From positions 6,946,501-7,010,500 of the forward strand of contig NC_134960.1 of the NCBI RefSeq assembly GCF_965638725.1: a stretch of 64,000 nucleotides of DNA. The letters are read 5' to 3'. Source of the stretch: Aptenodytes patagonicus. Its lineage: Eukaryota > Chordata > Aves > Sphenisciformes > Spheniscidae. Of the stretch, positions 48,315 through 62,200 are shown piece after piece. The notes under the pieces are model-generated. The model had not been told where the DNA came from, searched no databases, and worked only from the letters and a program-made list of their open reading frames with translations. Position numbers and translations under genes: made by a program. Numbering within the stretch: the stretch's first letter is position 1; every line of letters starts with the position of its first letter.

Positions 48315-51300
48315 AGCGAGCAGGAATCCCGCGTCCCACGGGTTTGTTGCTGTCTCCTCCCGGCCTGCAATGCTGCGGCAGGGGAGGGATGCCAGCTCCG
48401 GGGTCGCACTGGCGCCAATGCCTCCGAGTGCAGCCGGGGTCAGGAGCGAGGGGTCCTGCCCAGCCCCACCAAAAACGGTGCAGATGGACGTCTTGATGCA
48501 GCAGCCTTGCCCCTGTAGCATGCGGTGCGCCCATCCCGCAGGGACATTGCTGGGGGTGGCATGGCCTTTGCCACTGAGAGGGCTGGCCGTGCCAGGCGAC
48601 CTGATGGCTGCAAACTCACAGCCCCGGGGGCAGCCGGGGAAAGGGTGAGGCTGGGCTTGGGCTGGCGGAGGCCAAAGAACAAGGCCAGCTGCCCACGGAT
48701 GTGGCCACCTCCCATTGGCGCCTCCTGGCCTCTAATCTTGTTTTATGGCTGTTGACGGGCTGAATATCCTCCTTGTCCAAGAAGAGCAAACAGAGAATGA
48801 GGATGTGAGATAGTGCCTGGGACAGCTGGCATCAGTGCCTGACACTCTCCTCTCTCCATCCCAGCCACGTCCCTCTGGTCCTGCAGGGCACCGAGCAAGG
48901 AGCTACCCTTGAATCCCTGCCCAAAACAGCTCCTCCAGCCCCAAAATGTGCCAAGCGTTGCCTGGAAAGAGGCGGGGACGTGTGTGCTGAGGTGCCAGGC
49001 AGGGCAGGTGGCTGTGGAGGGACACCTGATGCAGGATAAAGTCCTTATGGGCGGAGGAGATGGATGACCAGGGGCAGGATGAGGTGGCATTGCAGAGAGA
49101 GGGACAGAGCAAAGGGTTTTTTTCCTGATCTTGCAACAGCGGCTGCACCTACTGCTGCACCCTGGTAACGCTGCTCTCACCGGCACGGTGCCTGGGCTGC
49201 CCACGGCATGGGACCACCCTCTCCCTGCACCCCGGCAAGGGGATGTGGGACATCAGGAGCTAAGACAGGCTGGGGGAGGCAAAGGAAACTGAGCCGGTGC
49301 CATATGGGAAAAGGGATAGGACTGGATGGGCCACCTGCCCAAAGGGCTGGGCCGGACTGGGGCAACTGGGGTCCACTTCTGTGTGGAGACTCCAGCATGG
49401 TCCCCGTGTTGGGGGCTGGCTCCTCCACATGCATCCTCCTCCCTCACCAGGCTTCACCTGCCTTTGGCATCCAATTTTGTCATTGCCACATGGGGACCTG
49501 CTGGTAGGATCCTGCCCTGGCAGGGGATGGGGTGGTGGCAGCCCAGCCCCAGGCATCACCGTCGACTGCAAGGTCTGGCTCAAGGGGGAGGCTTGAAGGG
49601 GAACAGAGTCCGGGGGGGGGGGAGGGGGATGAAATGTACATCTCCCAAATTCACTCGCTGCATTGGGGTGCCCATGGGTAGGCGAGGGGCCAAGCTGGAG
49701 GGAAGATGCTCCGCCACCCGCTCGGAGAGGCTGCGGGTGCCATTTACAGGATGAAATTCCAACTGATACCCTAATCTGGCACCTGCCTGTTTGCACAGCA
49801 GGGTAAAAGTCCAGCAAGCCATGGGCTGTGCCCTTGGGTCCCTGCCTCCCGTGTGTGCACAGGGAGCCGGTGCTGGCGGGAAGAGGCAATAAATGCGCCC
49901 ACACGCCCAGCCACCCCTTCCCCCAACACACACACACGCCCCTTGGCCGGGTGACGAAATGCATCTGCTGCGTCCCCGCTCCCGTGTCCTCCCCTGCCTC
50001 CCTCCAGCCATCATTTGGGCAGGGATGGGCGAGCCCTGCGGGGTCCCCCCTGTGCCAGGAAAGGGGCTGGTGGACCCCATGTCCCCACCAGCTTTGGGAC
50101 CTTTGGTCTAAACCTCCGGGACACGTGTCATCTTGACGGTTACACCCCTGGCAGGTGACAGGCACCCGGTTTTAGCACCTGCAGCAACTGCCTCCCAAGT
50201 TGCACGGCCCCACGTGGAGCCTGGGTCCTTATGGGGACAGCCTGGCTCCACAGCCAGGGGACACTGGGGACTATCCCCAACAAGCCCCCGCAGTTTCTTC
50301 CTGTTCCTTCCTCTGCGCTTCCCACCAGCTCCCGCTACCCACCTGCACCGCTCCTCAGAGAAATCTTGAAATCATTATCAAAATAAGGCCACGCACACCA
50401 GGTGGCCGAAAACGCTGCCGGCCTGCCAGCAGCCTCCGGCATGGCACGCTTCCCGGCGGTGACTAACCAGAGCACCGCTGCCGTTGTCGCCTTCCTCGTG
50501 TCTCACGGAGCGGATCTGGGCACGGTCCCATCTTGCTGTCAGCCACCTTCTCGCCTCTTCCTGGGCGGCTGCCGCTGGGATGTGGGTAGGCTGCCAGAGC
50601 AGGGTGGGCAAGGGTGTTTCCCCAGCCTGTGTTCTGCCCTCTCTTTTCCCACCGATGGCAGGCAGTGCGGGCAGTGCCAGTGCCTGTCGGGCACTGCATC
50701 GGGATGGAGAGATGCATGTTTGCTTTCCTGCAGCACCTACCTTTCTACCACCCCGTTGCGCCCGTGCTTCAGCCCATGGGAAGGGAAAGGTTTACTTGAT
50801 GTCCCAGGGGTAGCTCAGGGCTGGGGTGGGAGAAGGCAAAGCTTGCTAGAAAATACTTGCAAGCCCCGTGTGTGCTCCCTAGTCCCAGGCCTCTGGGTAT
50901 CAGGGCATGGGGACAGCTGTGTAACAGCGCTGTCCTCCGCCTGAGCTCTCCTGGGTTTTCTGGGGTCCCTGGACTGCACTGCTCCTCACGGAAACACCCC
51001 TCTGGCTCCTACTGCCTCTGGCGGGTGCTGTTCCATGAGGCGGGTCTCTTGCTGGCTCCAGGGCGATGCCAGACTCGAGCCAGCTCTGTAATGAGATGCT
51101 GGAGCACCCTAGATGCCCGGGGTGAGGTGTTTACTCCCTGGCGGTCCCAGGCAATGGAGAGCTGATGGTGCTACCAGAGCAGCACCAGCCAAACCAGAAA
51201 AGGGAGCTCCAGACACAGAGCATCCCAGTGGCAGCAGTATCAACACAGACATTTCAGGGTAGCATCAGCCCTGGATGTCTCTGCTAGTAAATACTGCCCT

Positions 51301-53186
51301 GGAGACAAGAAGACAGGGGCTTGAAGTCCACCCAGGAAAGGCTGGGTGGTTTGTGCAGGGCTCAGTCCATGCTGGCAACATGAGGCTGGGGCAGCTGTAA
51401 CAAGGCGGCACCAGCCTATCCCCTCCTATACTGTGGCGGTGGCTGTGGGACACTTCTCTTTAGGTGGATCCCGAGGGAAAAAGCCAAAGGGGTGATTCAG
51501 ATCACACAGGCACGAAAGGCAAACAAAGCATCCCTGCCCCGAGCAGGAAGGGTGAGGCTGGGACAGACACAGCCCCCGGCCACCAGCCTGGCCAGCTCCG
51601 GGCTCAGCGTTCCCCGCCAGCATCCCAGCAGGAGGAGGAGTGATGGGTAAGTCCAAGGCAGGTAAAACCTGGATGGGTGAATTCCCAAAGACTTTTTTTT
51701 TTAGAGGAAGCTGTGAGTGTGTGAAAAAAGATGTTTGTTGGGTTATACAGTTTGCTCCTTCCTCCTTTCCCGTTGGGAAATCCAGGTAAATGTTAGCTCT
51801 GAAAGACCCACTGTGCAAATCATTGTGTTGGATTCTGCAGAAATGTATCTTTATGCTCAGGGTCCATTTCTTTTCGGGGAAAATTTTCAGAAGTGCTTGG
51901 AGGGCTGTAGGAGCACGACTGCCATTAAATGTCAGGGGGATTTGCTCTTACATCGGGCAGGCTGGGTCCTCTCAGTCCCAGCCCTGTCATTGTCCTCCAC
52001 ATCCCCAGAGCTGCCTGCTCAGCCTTAAACCTGAGCAAAGCAGCTGGGGACAGGTCTGGGGCAGGTTGGAGCACCGTAGGGCATTTGCAAGGAAAAGGGA
52101 CACACACACCCCCTGATGGACTGGGCACAGTCCAGGGAGAAAGTGAAGGACAAGAGGATATTATCAAGGGAAAGAGGCGTTACTGTGGGTCCTGAGGCAG
52201 ACAGCAGCTCTCCTGGTACCACACGGGCCCTGGGGCGTATGGGGTTGTCCCCTCTGGCAGCCCCACAGGGGACATTTCCCACCATGAAGGTGGGAGAAGA
52301 AGCCACAGATCAGCCCTCTGCCACCTCATTGGGGATTTGACTGAGCATAACAGGGAAAAGCCCGCATCTCCCCGGGCTTTGGGACTGTAGATCCCACTGC
52401 TGACTCAACAGGGATGTCTGAACCCTGGAGATGTGACCTGTGCTCCAGCATTGGGCCCACGATATGCTGGACTCAGCTGCTCACCCTGGGGCCTGCCTGA
52501 GGATTCTCTTGCCCCCAGCACGGCGGGATGCGCTGGTCCTACGCAAAGGAACTGATGGCTGTTGAGCATCTCCCTCCCCTGGGCTGGGGACTGGGCTCGG
52601 GCAGCACGAGGAGAAGTAACTTCTGACCTGCTCAGGCTCCAGCCATGTCCTGCCGTAGGAAAATCAGCTCAGAGCCGGACAGAAAGATGCTGGGAGCTTC
52701 CGACATCTGCGCTTGCACTGCTGCCACCACTGCCTGGGGCACGTGGGACCCCGGGGTGCCCAGTGGCAGGGTGCCTACAAAGTCAGGTCCATCCCTAGGA
52801 AGACCTGACGCATTCGTGGCATGAGTAAGGCAGCAGCCGTTCCTCCTCACTGCCCCGGCGGGGGGCTGAGGTCCTGGACTCCCCCCCCCCCCGCCCCCGG
52901 CAGGGGTGCTTTTGACAGACAGCCCTTCTCCAGCCTGCCGAGAGCCGTCCCCTCCTCCTTCCCTGCTCAGCACACAGCCATCCTCAACTCCAGGCAAACC
53001 TTTCCTCCAGCCCTGCTCCCCCAGACCCCCCTGCCTCCCCCCGCCCCGCCAGCCCAGCCGGCAGGAAAGTGGCACCCCTCCTTGCCTGTTATCGCTTCGC
53101 CCGCTCCCTCTTCTCCCTCCCTATTGCCGGAGAAAGCGAGAGGAAAAAGTGTTGGAGCGGGGAGCGCATAGCAACAGGATTCTGGG
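48315..53186. other. CDX1-SLC6A7 intergenic DNA
   Basis: No coding exon is recognised. Short homopolymers occur at 49612-49622 (11 G) and 52881-52892 (12 C). The last 400 bp are GC-rich and should hold the SLC6A7 promoter. I see no TATA box close to the start codon. Confidence 0.6.
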
Positions 53187-53219
53187 ATGAAGAAGATTCG
53201 GCAGCAGCATCTGCGGGAG
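53187..53219 (+). CDS. SLC6A7: SLC6A7 exon 1: 11-codon start exon
   Basis: The exon encodes [11 protein letters not shown] and is followed at once by GTGAGAG. From memory, the human protein begins with a similar 11-residue MKK...HLRK segment that ends at the same place. G occupies -3 of the start. Phase 0 joins exon 2 directly to PVTPELL. Confidence 0.88.
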
Positions 53220-56200
53220 GTGAGAGCCGGGAAGCGGGGGTGCCCCCCAGGGCTGGGAGCGGGTTAGCGGGGGCAAGGCGTGCCCATTGCCCTGCAATCA
53301 CCTGCCCGGGGAGCCGCCGTGTGCAGACTTTTCCCCGGCAAGGACTGCAAACGGGGATAGTGTGCGTGCGTGGGGCCGAAGCGGGATCGTGGGGAGAGGG
53401 ATGGGGGGCATTTCGTAACCACCGCTCCTGCCTCGCTGCAATTAGCAGACCACAGAGGCCCTGTGCTGCGGGCAGAGCTGCCTGCTGCCCGCCCCGGCTG
53501 GCTGGATGCTCTCTCCCATCCCTCCCTTGCGAGCAGGTGCTGCCGGTGATGATTCATGTTGTGTCTGGCCGGGCGGCTGTGGGTGGGCATCCGGGGGCAA
53601 AGCTGGCTCCCCGCGGCGTGGCTCCCCGGGGACGCGGCTCTCACCAGCCCCGGGAACTGCCCGGTCTCGGGGGGGGTGGTGGTGAGGGGTTCCCCTTCTT
53701 GCCGGGATGAGCACAGGGAGCTGGGCAGCGGCTTTCCCACTTGCAGCTGGGATTGCCTCCTCCTCCATAGGATTTAAACGGGTCTGGGTAGTGCTGGACC
53801 CTGAACTCCCCTGGTGCCCTTTGGCAGCTGGCAGAGCTAGAAACACTTTTTATATCCTGCTGGAAACCCTTTTTAAACCCAGCTTTCAGGCTTTACTATC
53901 CTAGGCTCCCCTTCACTGCTACTTTGCTCTTACCAGGCTCTCTGGGTCCCCATCTCCCCCCGTGTTGGGGACCGAGCCCCTTCTCGTGCCCATCCCGCAT
54001 GGGGACACGGTGGTGTGGGGTGGCAGAGCCTGGCAGCCACAAGCTCCCTCGTGGGGACACACTGCTGCTGCTGGTGGGTGAGCCCTTCCCAGAGCATGCC
54101 AGGCAGCAACCCAGTGCTCTGAGCCCCCTGGGCTCTGCCCTCTGCCAAACTGTGCCCCCTAACCACAGGGCAGGGCGACTCCAACCTGTGCCAGCCTTCA
54201 GATGAACAAAAACCCAGGAGAGTTTCATCCCTGCCAGGAAATTCCTAGGGTATTGGGACATGATGTAAAAAAGCCAGCAGTGGCCTGGTGAAAGCCAGCA
54301 GCTATCTGATGGCCCTGGCAGCCTCAGGGCTGCCTACCTTTCTCCGCTGTTATTTGGAGGCGTCGTCTGGCTCTTCCCTCTCCTCCTCTTTCCCACAAAT
54401 TGCTTTTTCAGATGACTGTGACTGCAAGTTCCATTAAAAGTTGTCTTTGTCCCTTCCAAAGGCTTTCTGAGATACTTGAATTCCTCTGCTGCTGGTGATC
54501 CTGTTTAACATTTATTCAGGAATTCATTTAGTCCCACAGCGATCAGCTGGAATGGAAAGCAGATGTCTCCGGAGTTATTTTCCCCATTCCCAGCACTGCT
54601 CAGGGCCCTGCTGTCCTTCATTACCCAAAAATACTCTTGCTGAGCTCCAGACGGAGAGCCTGGTGCGCGCAGCCACCCGGCACCTTGGGACCACCGTGTC
54701 CGACGCTGGCATCGGGCTTGCCCGGAGCCGACCGTGGCTGATGGAGGAGTTTGCACAGCCCCGGCTGCAGCGCCCACCCCGGGACCCCGACAGCCTCCTC
54801 TTCCTCTCATTATGATCCACTTCCCATCAGTGAGCCGGGAGTTTTAAGCCTTCTCACCAGACATGTTTTAGACATATGGAAATTCCTCTTTAACAGAGAA
54901 GATCTTTCTCAGGTTCTAAGGATTTCAGGTCAGCTTTTGCATAATAGTATTTCCAGAAGAGCTGAGTGGATGTTTTTTATTTGTTTGATTATTTGCTTTG
55001 GGGGTTATTTGGTAGAAATGGACTAAAGCCCATGGAGGCCAGCGGTGGGAGCCAGGATTTGGGCTGCCCCTCCCTGTACCGGGCCAGGCTGCCGAGCAGC
55101 ATCCTCCTGCCTGAGCCGCTGCCCTCCTCTGCCTGCCACAAACTGCCTCAAACCTTCCCCGCTCCTTCCCCAGGGTTTTCGGATGAAAGACCATAAGCAT
55201 TTGCAGCTGTGCATACTCCCTGCGCTCTGGACATTGCTGTAACGAGTTTCCTTCAGCCTCAGCAATCTCCAGCCCCCAAACCCCCTGTGCTGGCTCCAGC
55301 ACCGCTTGCTCCCTCTCCTGGCATGTGCTGTGATCCCGGGCTGGGGGAAACCGGGTTAGCGCAGCCCTTCAAGGGGCTCTTCCGCGCCATAGAGATGCTT
55401 TAGTTACTTCACTTTCTAAGTGATATTACATTTGAATTAATTTTTATGCTGTTTTTTTTTTTTTCTCGAAGAGATTAACAAGCAATTCAAACTAATCTGA
55501 AGTGACTCACACTTTACAGACGCTCTGTGCTCGCACACGGCTCGGATCTGCAGGGGAGAAATCTGGCGTCGGGTGGCATTTCTCCCAATCAAAGGCTGCA
55601 GTCCACACACAAAACACTGACAAAATAACCCCACAATGCCAGTTTGAATGGAGACAAAAATATGATGAAAAAGTAACTGTAATCTGGCTGTTTTTTCATG
55701 GATACAGCTGACTTTTGCACTGGTTTAATTAAATTGGTTTACAGGAAATGATTAGCATAGGGCAATTTCCTTATGGAATCCAGCTCTTATCTTGGCAGAG
55801 ACTAAAGTGCTTTTTCTTCTCGGTGACCTTTGCTTTGCTGACTTCTTTGGGAGCATCTTCTGGTGAATAATGGAAAGTGGTGCCGTGTTCAAAGAGGACG
55901 TGGTTGCCAAGGGAGCTGTTAGTCCTCGTCTGTTTATAACCGCGAGACAGGAGCCCAATTTGAAAGATGGCAGTTGACGGTGGAAAGCACTAGAGCAATA
56001 TCGTGGCACTAGAGCACTTCAGCTGCTGCTGAAAAAGAGAATTCCTGTTATGACAAAGGCTGAAAGGGAGCATTAATCCTAAAAAAAGGGCTGGAATCGA
56101 GCCAGTGCGCGAGATTTCCAGCAGCCTTAGGTAGAGAGGTGTGCATCTCTCTGCTATTTGGGACAAAGATGGGCTGGAATCCTTAAATACTGCATTTTGC

Positions 56201-59200
56201 AATTCATTTTAAGTCAAGCAAATAGGCCAGGTTTTCTGTGATTTCTATGGAAAGGCTATGATTTGGGGCATTTTGGGGCATCACAGTCATGGAGCAGCCT
56301 CCATGTGTGTTTTCCAGCAGCATCCCCGGCCCGTGCCTCCCCAACCTGCCCGATGGGGACCGCAATGTCACCGTCCTTGGGGTCTATCTGACTCCTGAGC
56401 AGTCTCTGCTTTCTGCCCTGGGGTCCCAACTTGAAACTGCAGAGCTCCAGCTGAAGATATTACTAAGGGGGGCAGTCATCACTGAGACACGGGTGACAAA
56501 CTACATCCCGTGGTCTTTGAAAAGGGTGACTGAGATGGGGTCCGGGCCATGTACAGTTTGGAAAAAGTCCAGTTGGTTCCTTTCTTTTCTTTTTGTTGCT
56601 TCTGTGTTGATTTCCATGCTACATCTGACGGACAGGCACCTGCATTTCATCAAGTCATGCGGCTCCAGTGGTGCCCTCTTGCAGCTGTTTAGGATTCAGG
56701 CAGAGGTGCAGGAATTAGGCGAGAGGATTTAATGATCTCCCAGCATCCCTGCTTGCTGTTTTTCTGTGATGCAAACCTGGAAAACGAGAGCTCCCCAGGC
56801 AGCGTGATGGACTGGGAAGCATTTTTTGGGGGGAAGACCAAACTGTGATGGCCCCGTAGCTCCTGTCCCCACCTGGCAGGGACCTTTGTGAATACAGGTT
56901 TTAGCAGCTGAAACTTCTGGGAGGGATGCTGCAGAGCAGTCTGTCCATCACCCGCAAACACGGGTTGCTGCGAGTCATGCCCGCTGTGCACGCTGGGTTA
57001 ATTAGCAGGCATGGCCACGGTTTGGAGAAGTTGCTAAGCCGGAGAGCTGTGTTAAACAGCTGCAGGAGGGCTGCCAGGTAGCAATGGTTTTATAGCAACA
57101 GTATTACATTTGGGTCACATTTTGGCTTTTCAGCCTGTGTTGCTGAAGCTTTTCTTCTGTGACGTTGGCATCAAGCGGGGATGGGCTTTTAACGGTGGGT
57201 TTTAGTGTGACGCCATTGCTCGGGTTGTGCGCTTCAGGTTGGCTTTGGGAAGAGTTTGCCCTGGTTCGTCCTGTTTGCACGCCGGGTGGGGATGGGTTCA
57301 CCTCCGCGTTCGGTGCCTTTGGCTGGAGGAGCAGGGTGCACCCTGCGAAGGGTGGGAGCATGCGGCCATCGCCATCGGCAACACAGCTCCTTGTCTCCAT
57401 GGGAACCGGCAGCAGGAGCATCTTGCGGTCCAGCCGGAGAGGAGAAGGAGGAGGATGAGGAGGAGGAGGAGAGGAGGTGGCTGCCACTTTCCTCGGGGCT
57501 GCGGCAGGGCAGCGCTGGGCTCTGCTCGCCAGCCAGCTCTGATCTCCCCAGGGGATGGAGGTCTGCTGTGGACTCTGAGCACACGTGCCCACTGGTGGCC
57601 AGGGGACCCCCACCTCGTTCTGGCTGAACATCCCATGGGCTCGTTCCCTATGATCCGTGAACTCAGGGACATGGAGATGGCTGCTTTTTCCTTTTGAGAG
57701 TCCAGGAGGAAGGGGAGGCTCCCAAATGGGCTCCTTCTGCCCTGGTCCTTGTGCCCTGTCAGCAGGGACCCCAGCATCCTTCTGTCTCTATGCCTCAATA
57801 CCAGCCAAAGCCGACAAACCCTCAGGCAGGGGCACAGCAACACAGTGGCACAGGGGCAGGATCCTCATCCCACCCCTTCTTGCTGCCCAGTCTTGCCGAG
57901 GGGATATCTGTGACGGGACCTCACCCGGCAGCTGCTGGCTGAGGCTTTCAGCTTTGGTGACTGCCGGTGGGATGGGAGCCGGCAGGGATGCCCTCCCCGC
58001 TCTCCCAGGGTCAGGAGGTTGGGGAAGCTCAGACAGCCCGAACATCTCATTGCAGACCTGATGTGCGCACACACACAGATGCCAGGGAGCCTTCCTGGCG
58101 CATCGCCCCAACCTAAATGTATTGCAGGACTCGCACCTCCTTCTTGCAGAGCTGAGGCAGCTCCAGTAAGGAAGAGAATGGGTTATTCCCCTGCCTACTG
58201 AAGAGCTGCCTGTGCCTCACTGATCCAGGGCAGATTAGGAAAGCTGGAAGAAGCTTGCTCAGCAGGGACAACTGGGAGCGTGTCACTAAATCCCCACAGT
58301 GTAGGCTTTTGGCAGCTGGAAAAACATGAAAAACGCACAGAGCATTTAATGGCAGCCGAGTGCCCGGCACAGCCGGGGCTGAGGGCATCACGCTCCCTGG
58401 CATGCTGGCGATGCTTCTTGCCCTGCTGTCCTTGTGCCCATGCCCTGCAGGAGATCAGGAAAGTTTATCATGGCCCCTTGAAAGGATTTCTTGGGAAACT
58501 GGGGTTGCAAGATGAGTCCTGGCCTCCCAGGGTGAACCGGGGCCATCCTGCCTTTCCCAGGGGAGCTCTGGCCTTGTGGGATCGCATTTATCCCCTTTCC
58601 TCGCAGAGCAGGACGTCGGCTGGGGTGGTGCACAGAGAACTGCCGGGACAGGGTGTCCTCAAGGGACAAGTGTCAATGCTGTGACTCGGGGTCACCAATT
58701 CACACCTGAGCTCTTGGCGCTCCTTCCCTCTCTCTCACTCTTCATCCCCTGTTTTTATTCCTTCCTCAACCCCCGGGTGCCCTCTCCCATCCCCTGCTCT
58801 CTCGCTCAGCCGGTGACGCCAGAGCTCCTGGTGAGCCCCAGCAGCCAAGACGGGGACCTGGGCTCCGAGTGTCCGGAAGACAGAGGGAACTGGACGGGGC
58901 GGCTGGATTTCCTCCTCTCCTGCATCGGATACTGCGTGGGACTCGGGAATGTCTGGAGGTTCCCCTACAGGGCTTACACCAATGGAGGAGGTACTCGGGC
59001 ATCCTTTGGAGTGGCCACGTCTCCCTCTCGCTGAGCTGGGCTGGTGGGACATGTCTCTGAAGAGATGCCCCTTCCCCTTCTTGGGGCTGGGAAGTAGCGT
59101 TTGTTGTTGTGGGGTGAAGCCTCCTCCTGCCCCCCATGCTTGCTGTAGGGCATTAACCTCCTGTACCCATGTGTGGAAGGGACTCAGCAGCCCATCTCTG

Positions 59201-62200
59201 CACTCACGGCTTTGGAGACATCCCCAGCTCCGTGCTGGACTGAGTACCACCTGAGCATCCCCCTTGGTTTCCAATAGCTTCTTGGTCTGGTGTCCTCTGG
59301 GACTCAGCAGGGTCAGCAAATGCTTCCCAAGTATCGAAGGAGGGGAGCGAGCCTTTTGCAATGCAAGAGCCCAGTGTGATGGTCCAGAGTGACCAGCTTG
59401 TTCAACTACTCCCAGAGTAACTGCTTGTCACATTGCTGTGGTTTAATGTGACAGCAGCTGGCAACTCAGCACCACACAGCTGCTCGCTCACTCCCCCCGC
59501 AGCGGGATGGGGGGAAGAGAATTGGAAAGGTAACAGCGAGAAAACTCATGGGTTGAGAAAAAGACAGTTTAATGGGTAAAGCAAAAGCCGTGCACGCAAG
59601 CAAAGCAAAACAAGGAATTCATTCACTACTTCCCATGGGGAGGCAGGTGTTCAGCCATCCCCAGGAAAGCAGGGCTCCATCACACGTAATGGTGACTTGG
59701 GAAGACAAACGCCATCACTGCGAATGTCCCCCCCTTCCTCCTTCTTCCCCCAGCTTTATATGCTGAGCATGACATCATATGGTGTGGAATATCCCTGTGG
59801 TCAGTTGGGGTCAGCTGTCCCAGCTGTGTCCCCTCCCAGCTCCTTGTGCACCCCCAGCCTGCCCGCTGGTGGGGTGGGGTGAGGAGCAGAAAAGGCCTTG
59901 ACTCCGTGTCAGCACTGCTCAGCAGTAACGAAAACATCCCTGTGTTATCAACACTGTTTTCAGCACAAATCCAAAACACAGCCTCATACCAGCTACTATG
60001 GAGAAAATTAACTCTATCCCAGCCACAACCAGCACACACATGCAATAATAATTGGAGAATTTCAGGGTGTTTGTGAAAGTTTCAAGGAGAAAAAAGAGTC
60101 TGTGTGGAGGGGGAAAGCATGGCACCGGGTGAATCCCAGCCCCTTCCTCCTGCACTAATGGTGAGCTGCTGCCCCTTGCTGTCTTCCAGATTTTGGTGTA
60201 GGTCCCTCAGGGCCACAGATGTTGAATGAACTTTATTCCTTGTCATAGGTGTCTTTAGGTGTTTGCTCTGTGTTATTTTTTAGGGTGTTTTTCTTGCTTC
60301 TTGCAGGAGCTTTCCTGGTTCCTTACTTCATCATGCTGGCCATCTGCGGGATCCCCATCTTCTTCATGGAGCTCTCGCTTGGCCAGTTCTCCAGCCTGGG
60401 GCCACTCGCCGTCTGGAAGATAAGCCCTCTCTTTAAAGGTGCGTGAGTGAAGTCCAGAGCCTCTGCACGGCCTCTGGAAGAGCTGCTTGATGAGGGCATG
60501 GACCAGCAGCATCGTCCCATCATCCTCAAAGCTCGTGTTAGAATCAAAGGTTAAATCCTGGGGGAATCCTGGTGGAGCAGGCTGGACTTCTGGGTTAGCT
60601 GTTTTAGTAGCTGCAAGGTATATATAAGATGTATCAGTCTTCATGATGTCACGATCAGCTCTAGAGATTGTATGAAAATTACTAAGCGAGCTAATTTACA
60701 ATATACAGCATCAAAGCTAAGCAATGACTGTTAAAGAAAAAGGTAAGAATAAAGCATTCCAAAAAGGTCAAATCAAGTACTTTTACTCTCAACATTAAGT
60801 TGGAGTAAAATCATCTGTATGATGCAATAGATCATCAATTCAGAGAAGGCATGTCCAGAGGGTATAATGGCAATAAGAGGCTTCCCCCACCAGGCGAACC
60901 TCTGACTGGTTAAACATTTGGCTGCTGAGATCCAGTGTCTGACCCGGTTTTGGAAGTGCTCCGCTCCAGAGAGATGGCTCACTCCTTCTTTACCCTCTCC
61001 TTTCTCCAGGCGTTGGCATGGGCACGATCCTCATCGTCTCCCTGGTGGCCATTTACTACAATATGATCATTGCTTACGTTCTCTTCTACCTCTTTGCATC
61101 CCTCACAAGCGACTTGCCCTGGCAGCACTGCGGCAACTGGTGGAACACCGACCTGTGCCTGGACCACCACGTCATCAAGGTGGGGAACACCACCTTCCCC
61201 GTCAACATCACCAACACCGTCAGCCCCAGTGAGGAGTACTGGAGGTAAAGAGGTCAGCCTGACCTGGCCATGGGGACATGGTTGGCATCCAACTGGGGAG
61301 AGCGTGGGGATGGGATGAGGGGTGAAGGTGTGTGCTGCACATCTCATGGCATGGTGGACACCCATGGTGGGTGCTGTGGGTGCAGTGATGGGCTCTTGGG
61401 GTCAGCTGCGGGTGATATCTCAGTTTAGCCATTGGGATCATGTCCCTGGGATGTGGAAGGTGTCCACGATCTAGCGCTGCTTTCTTGGCCTGGAGATAGG
61501 TTAGACTGGAATGCATCCCATGCCTGGACCGGCTGGGAATTTGCTCTCAAGCCGCCAGGCATTCCCTCTGGGCTCTTTAACGCTTGGTGGAGAAATCACA
61601 CCGACTGCTCCCCTTCCCCGGCAAATAGCTGCCAGCGCCTTGTTGCTCTTGTCTCGTTGCTGAGATTTTTGACAAGGTTATTTTTTGCAGCAGAGGCATT
61701 GCTAGGTTCAGAGAGAGTCTCGGGAAGGTGGCGGGGGGTGCCTGCGGCTGCTCACTTGCGGTTCTCCTTTCACCCTAGCCGGTACGTCCTGCACATCCAA
61801 GGGAGCTCTGGGATCGGGGATCCCGGGAGGATACGCTGGAACTTGTGTCTGTGTCTGCTCCTTTCTTGGACTATCGTCTATCTGTGCATCCTAAAGGGAG
61901 TCAAATCCTCTGGCAAGGTAAGGGCTGGACAGTCTCTTTCGGGGGGATCTACAGCGATGCTCACCAGTGCCTGTGATTCTCTGCACATCTGGGAAAGTGA
62001 GACCCATAAACAGGTGGACACAGGCCACTTCGGGGATGGCTTGCGCACCCAGACACCAGCAGGGCTGACACCACTGGCCCTGCTGCATCCCAAGGACCCC
62101 AGCACTGCAGGGTGATGCGGTGTCCCACCCCGGGGACAGGGCTGGAGGGGAGCGCTCGTGCTGTGGTCTCGCTCCCGGCTCTCCCAGCTGGTTCTGCTCT

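Noticed and set aside
49260-50165. 301-codon minus-strand frame between CDX1 and SLC6A7
   Set aside because: No family resemblance, splice context or conserved motif; it is consistent with chance in GC-rich DNA.
59434-60036. The LTR as part of a complete provirus
   Set aside because: Both target duplications flank a single LTR, and no internal sequence is present.
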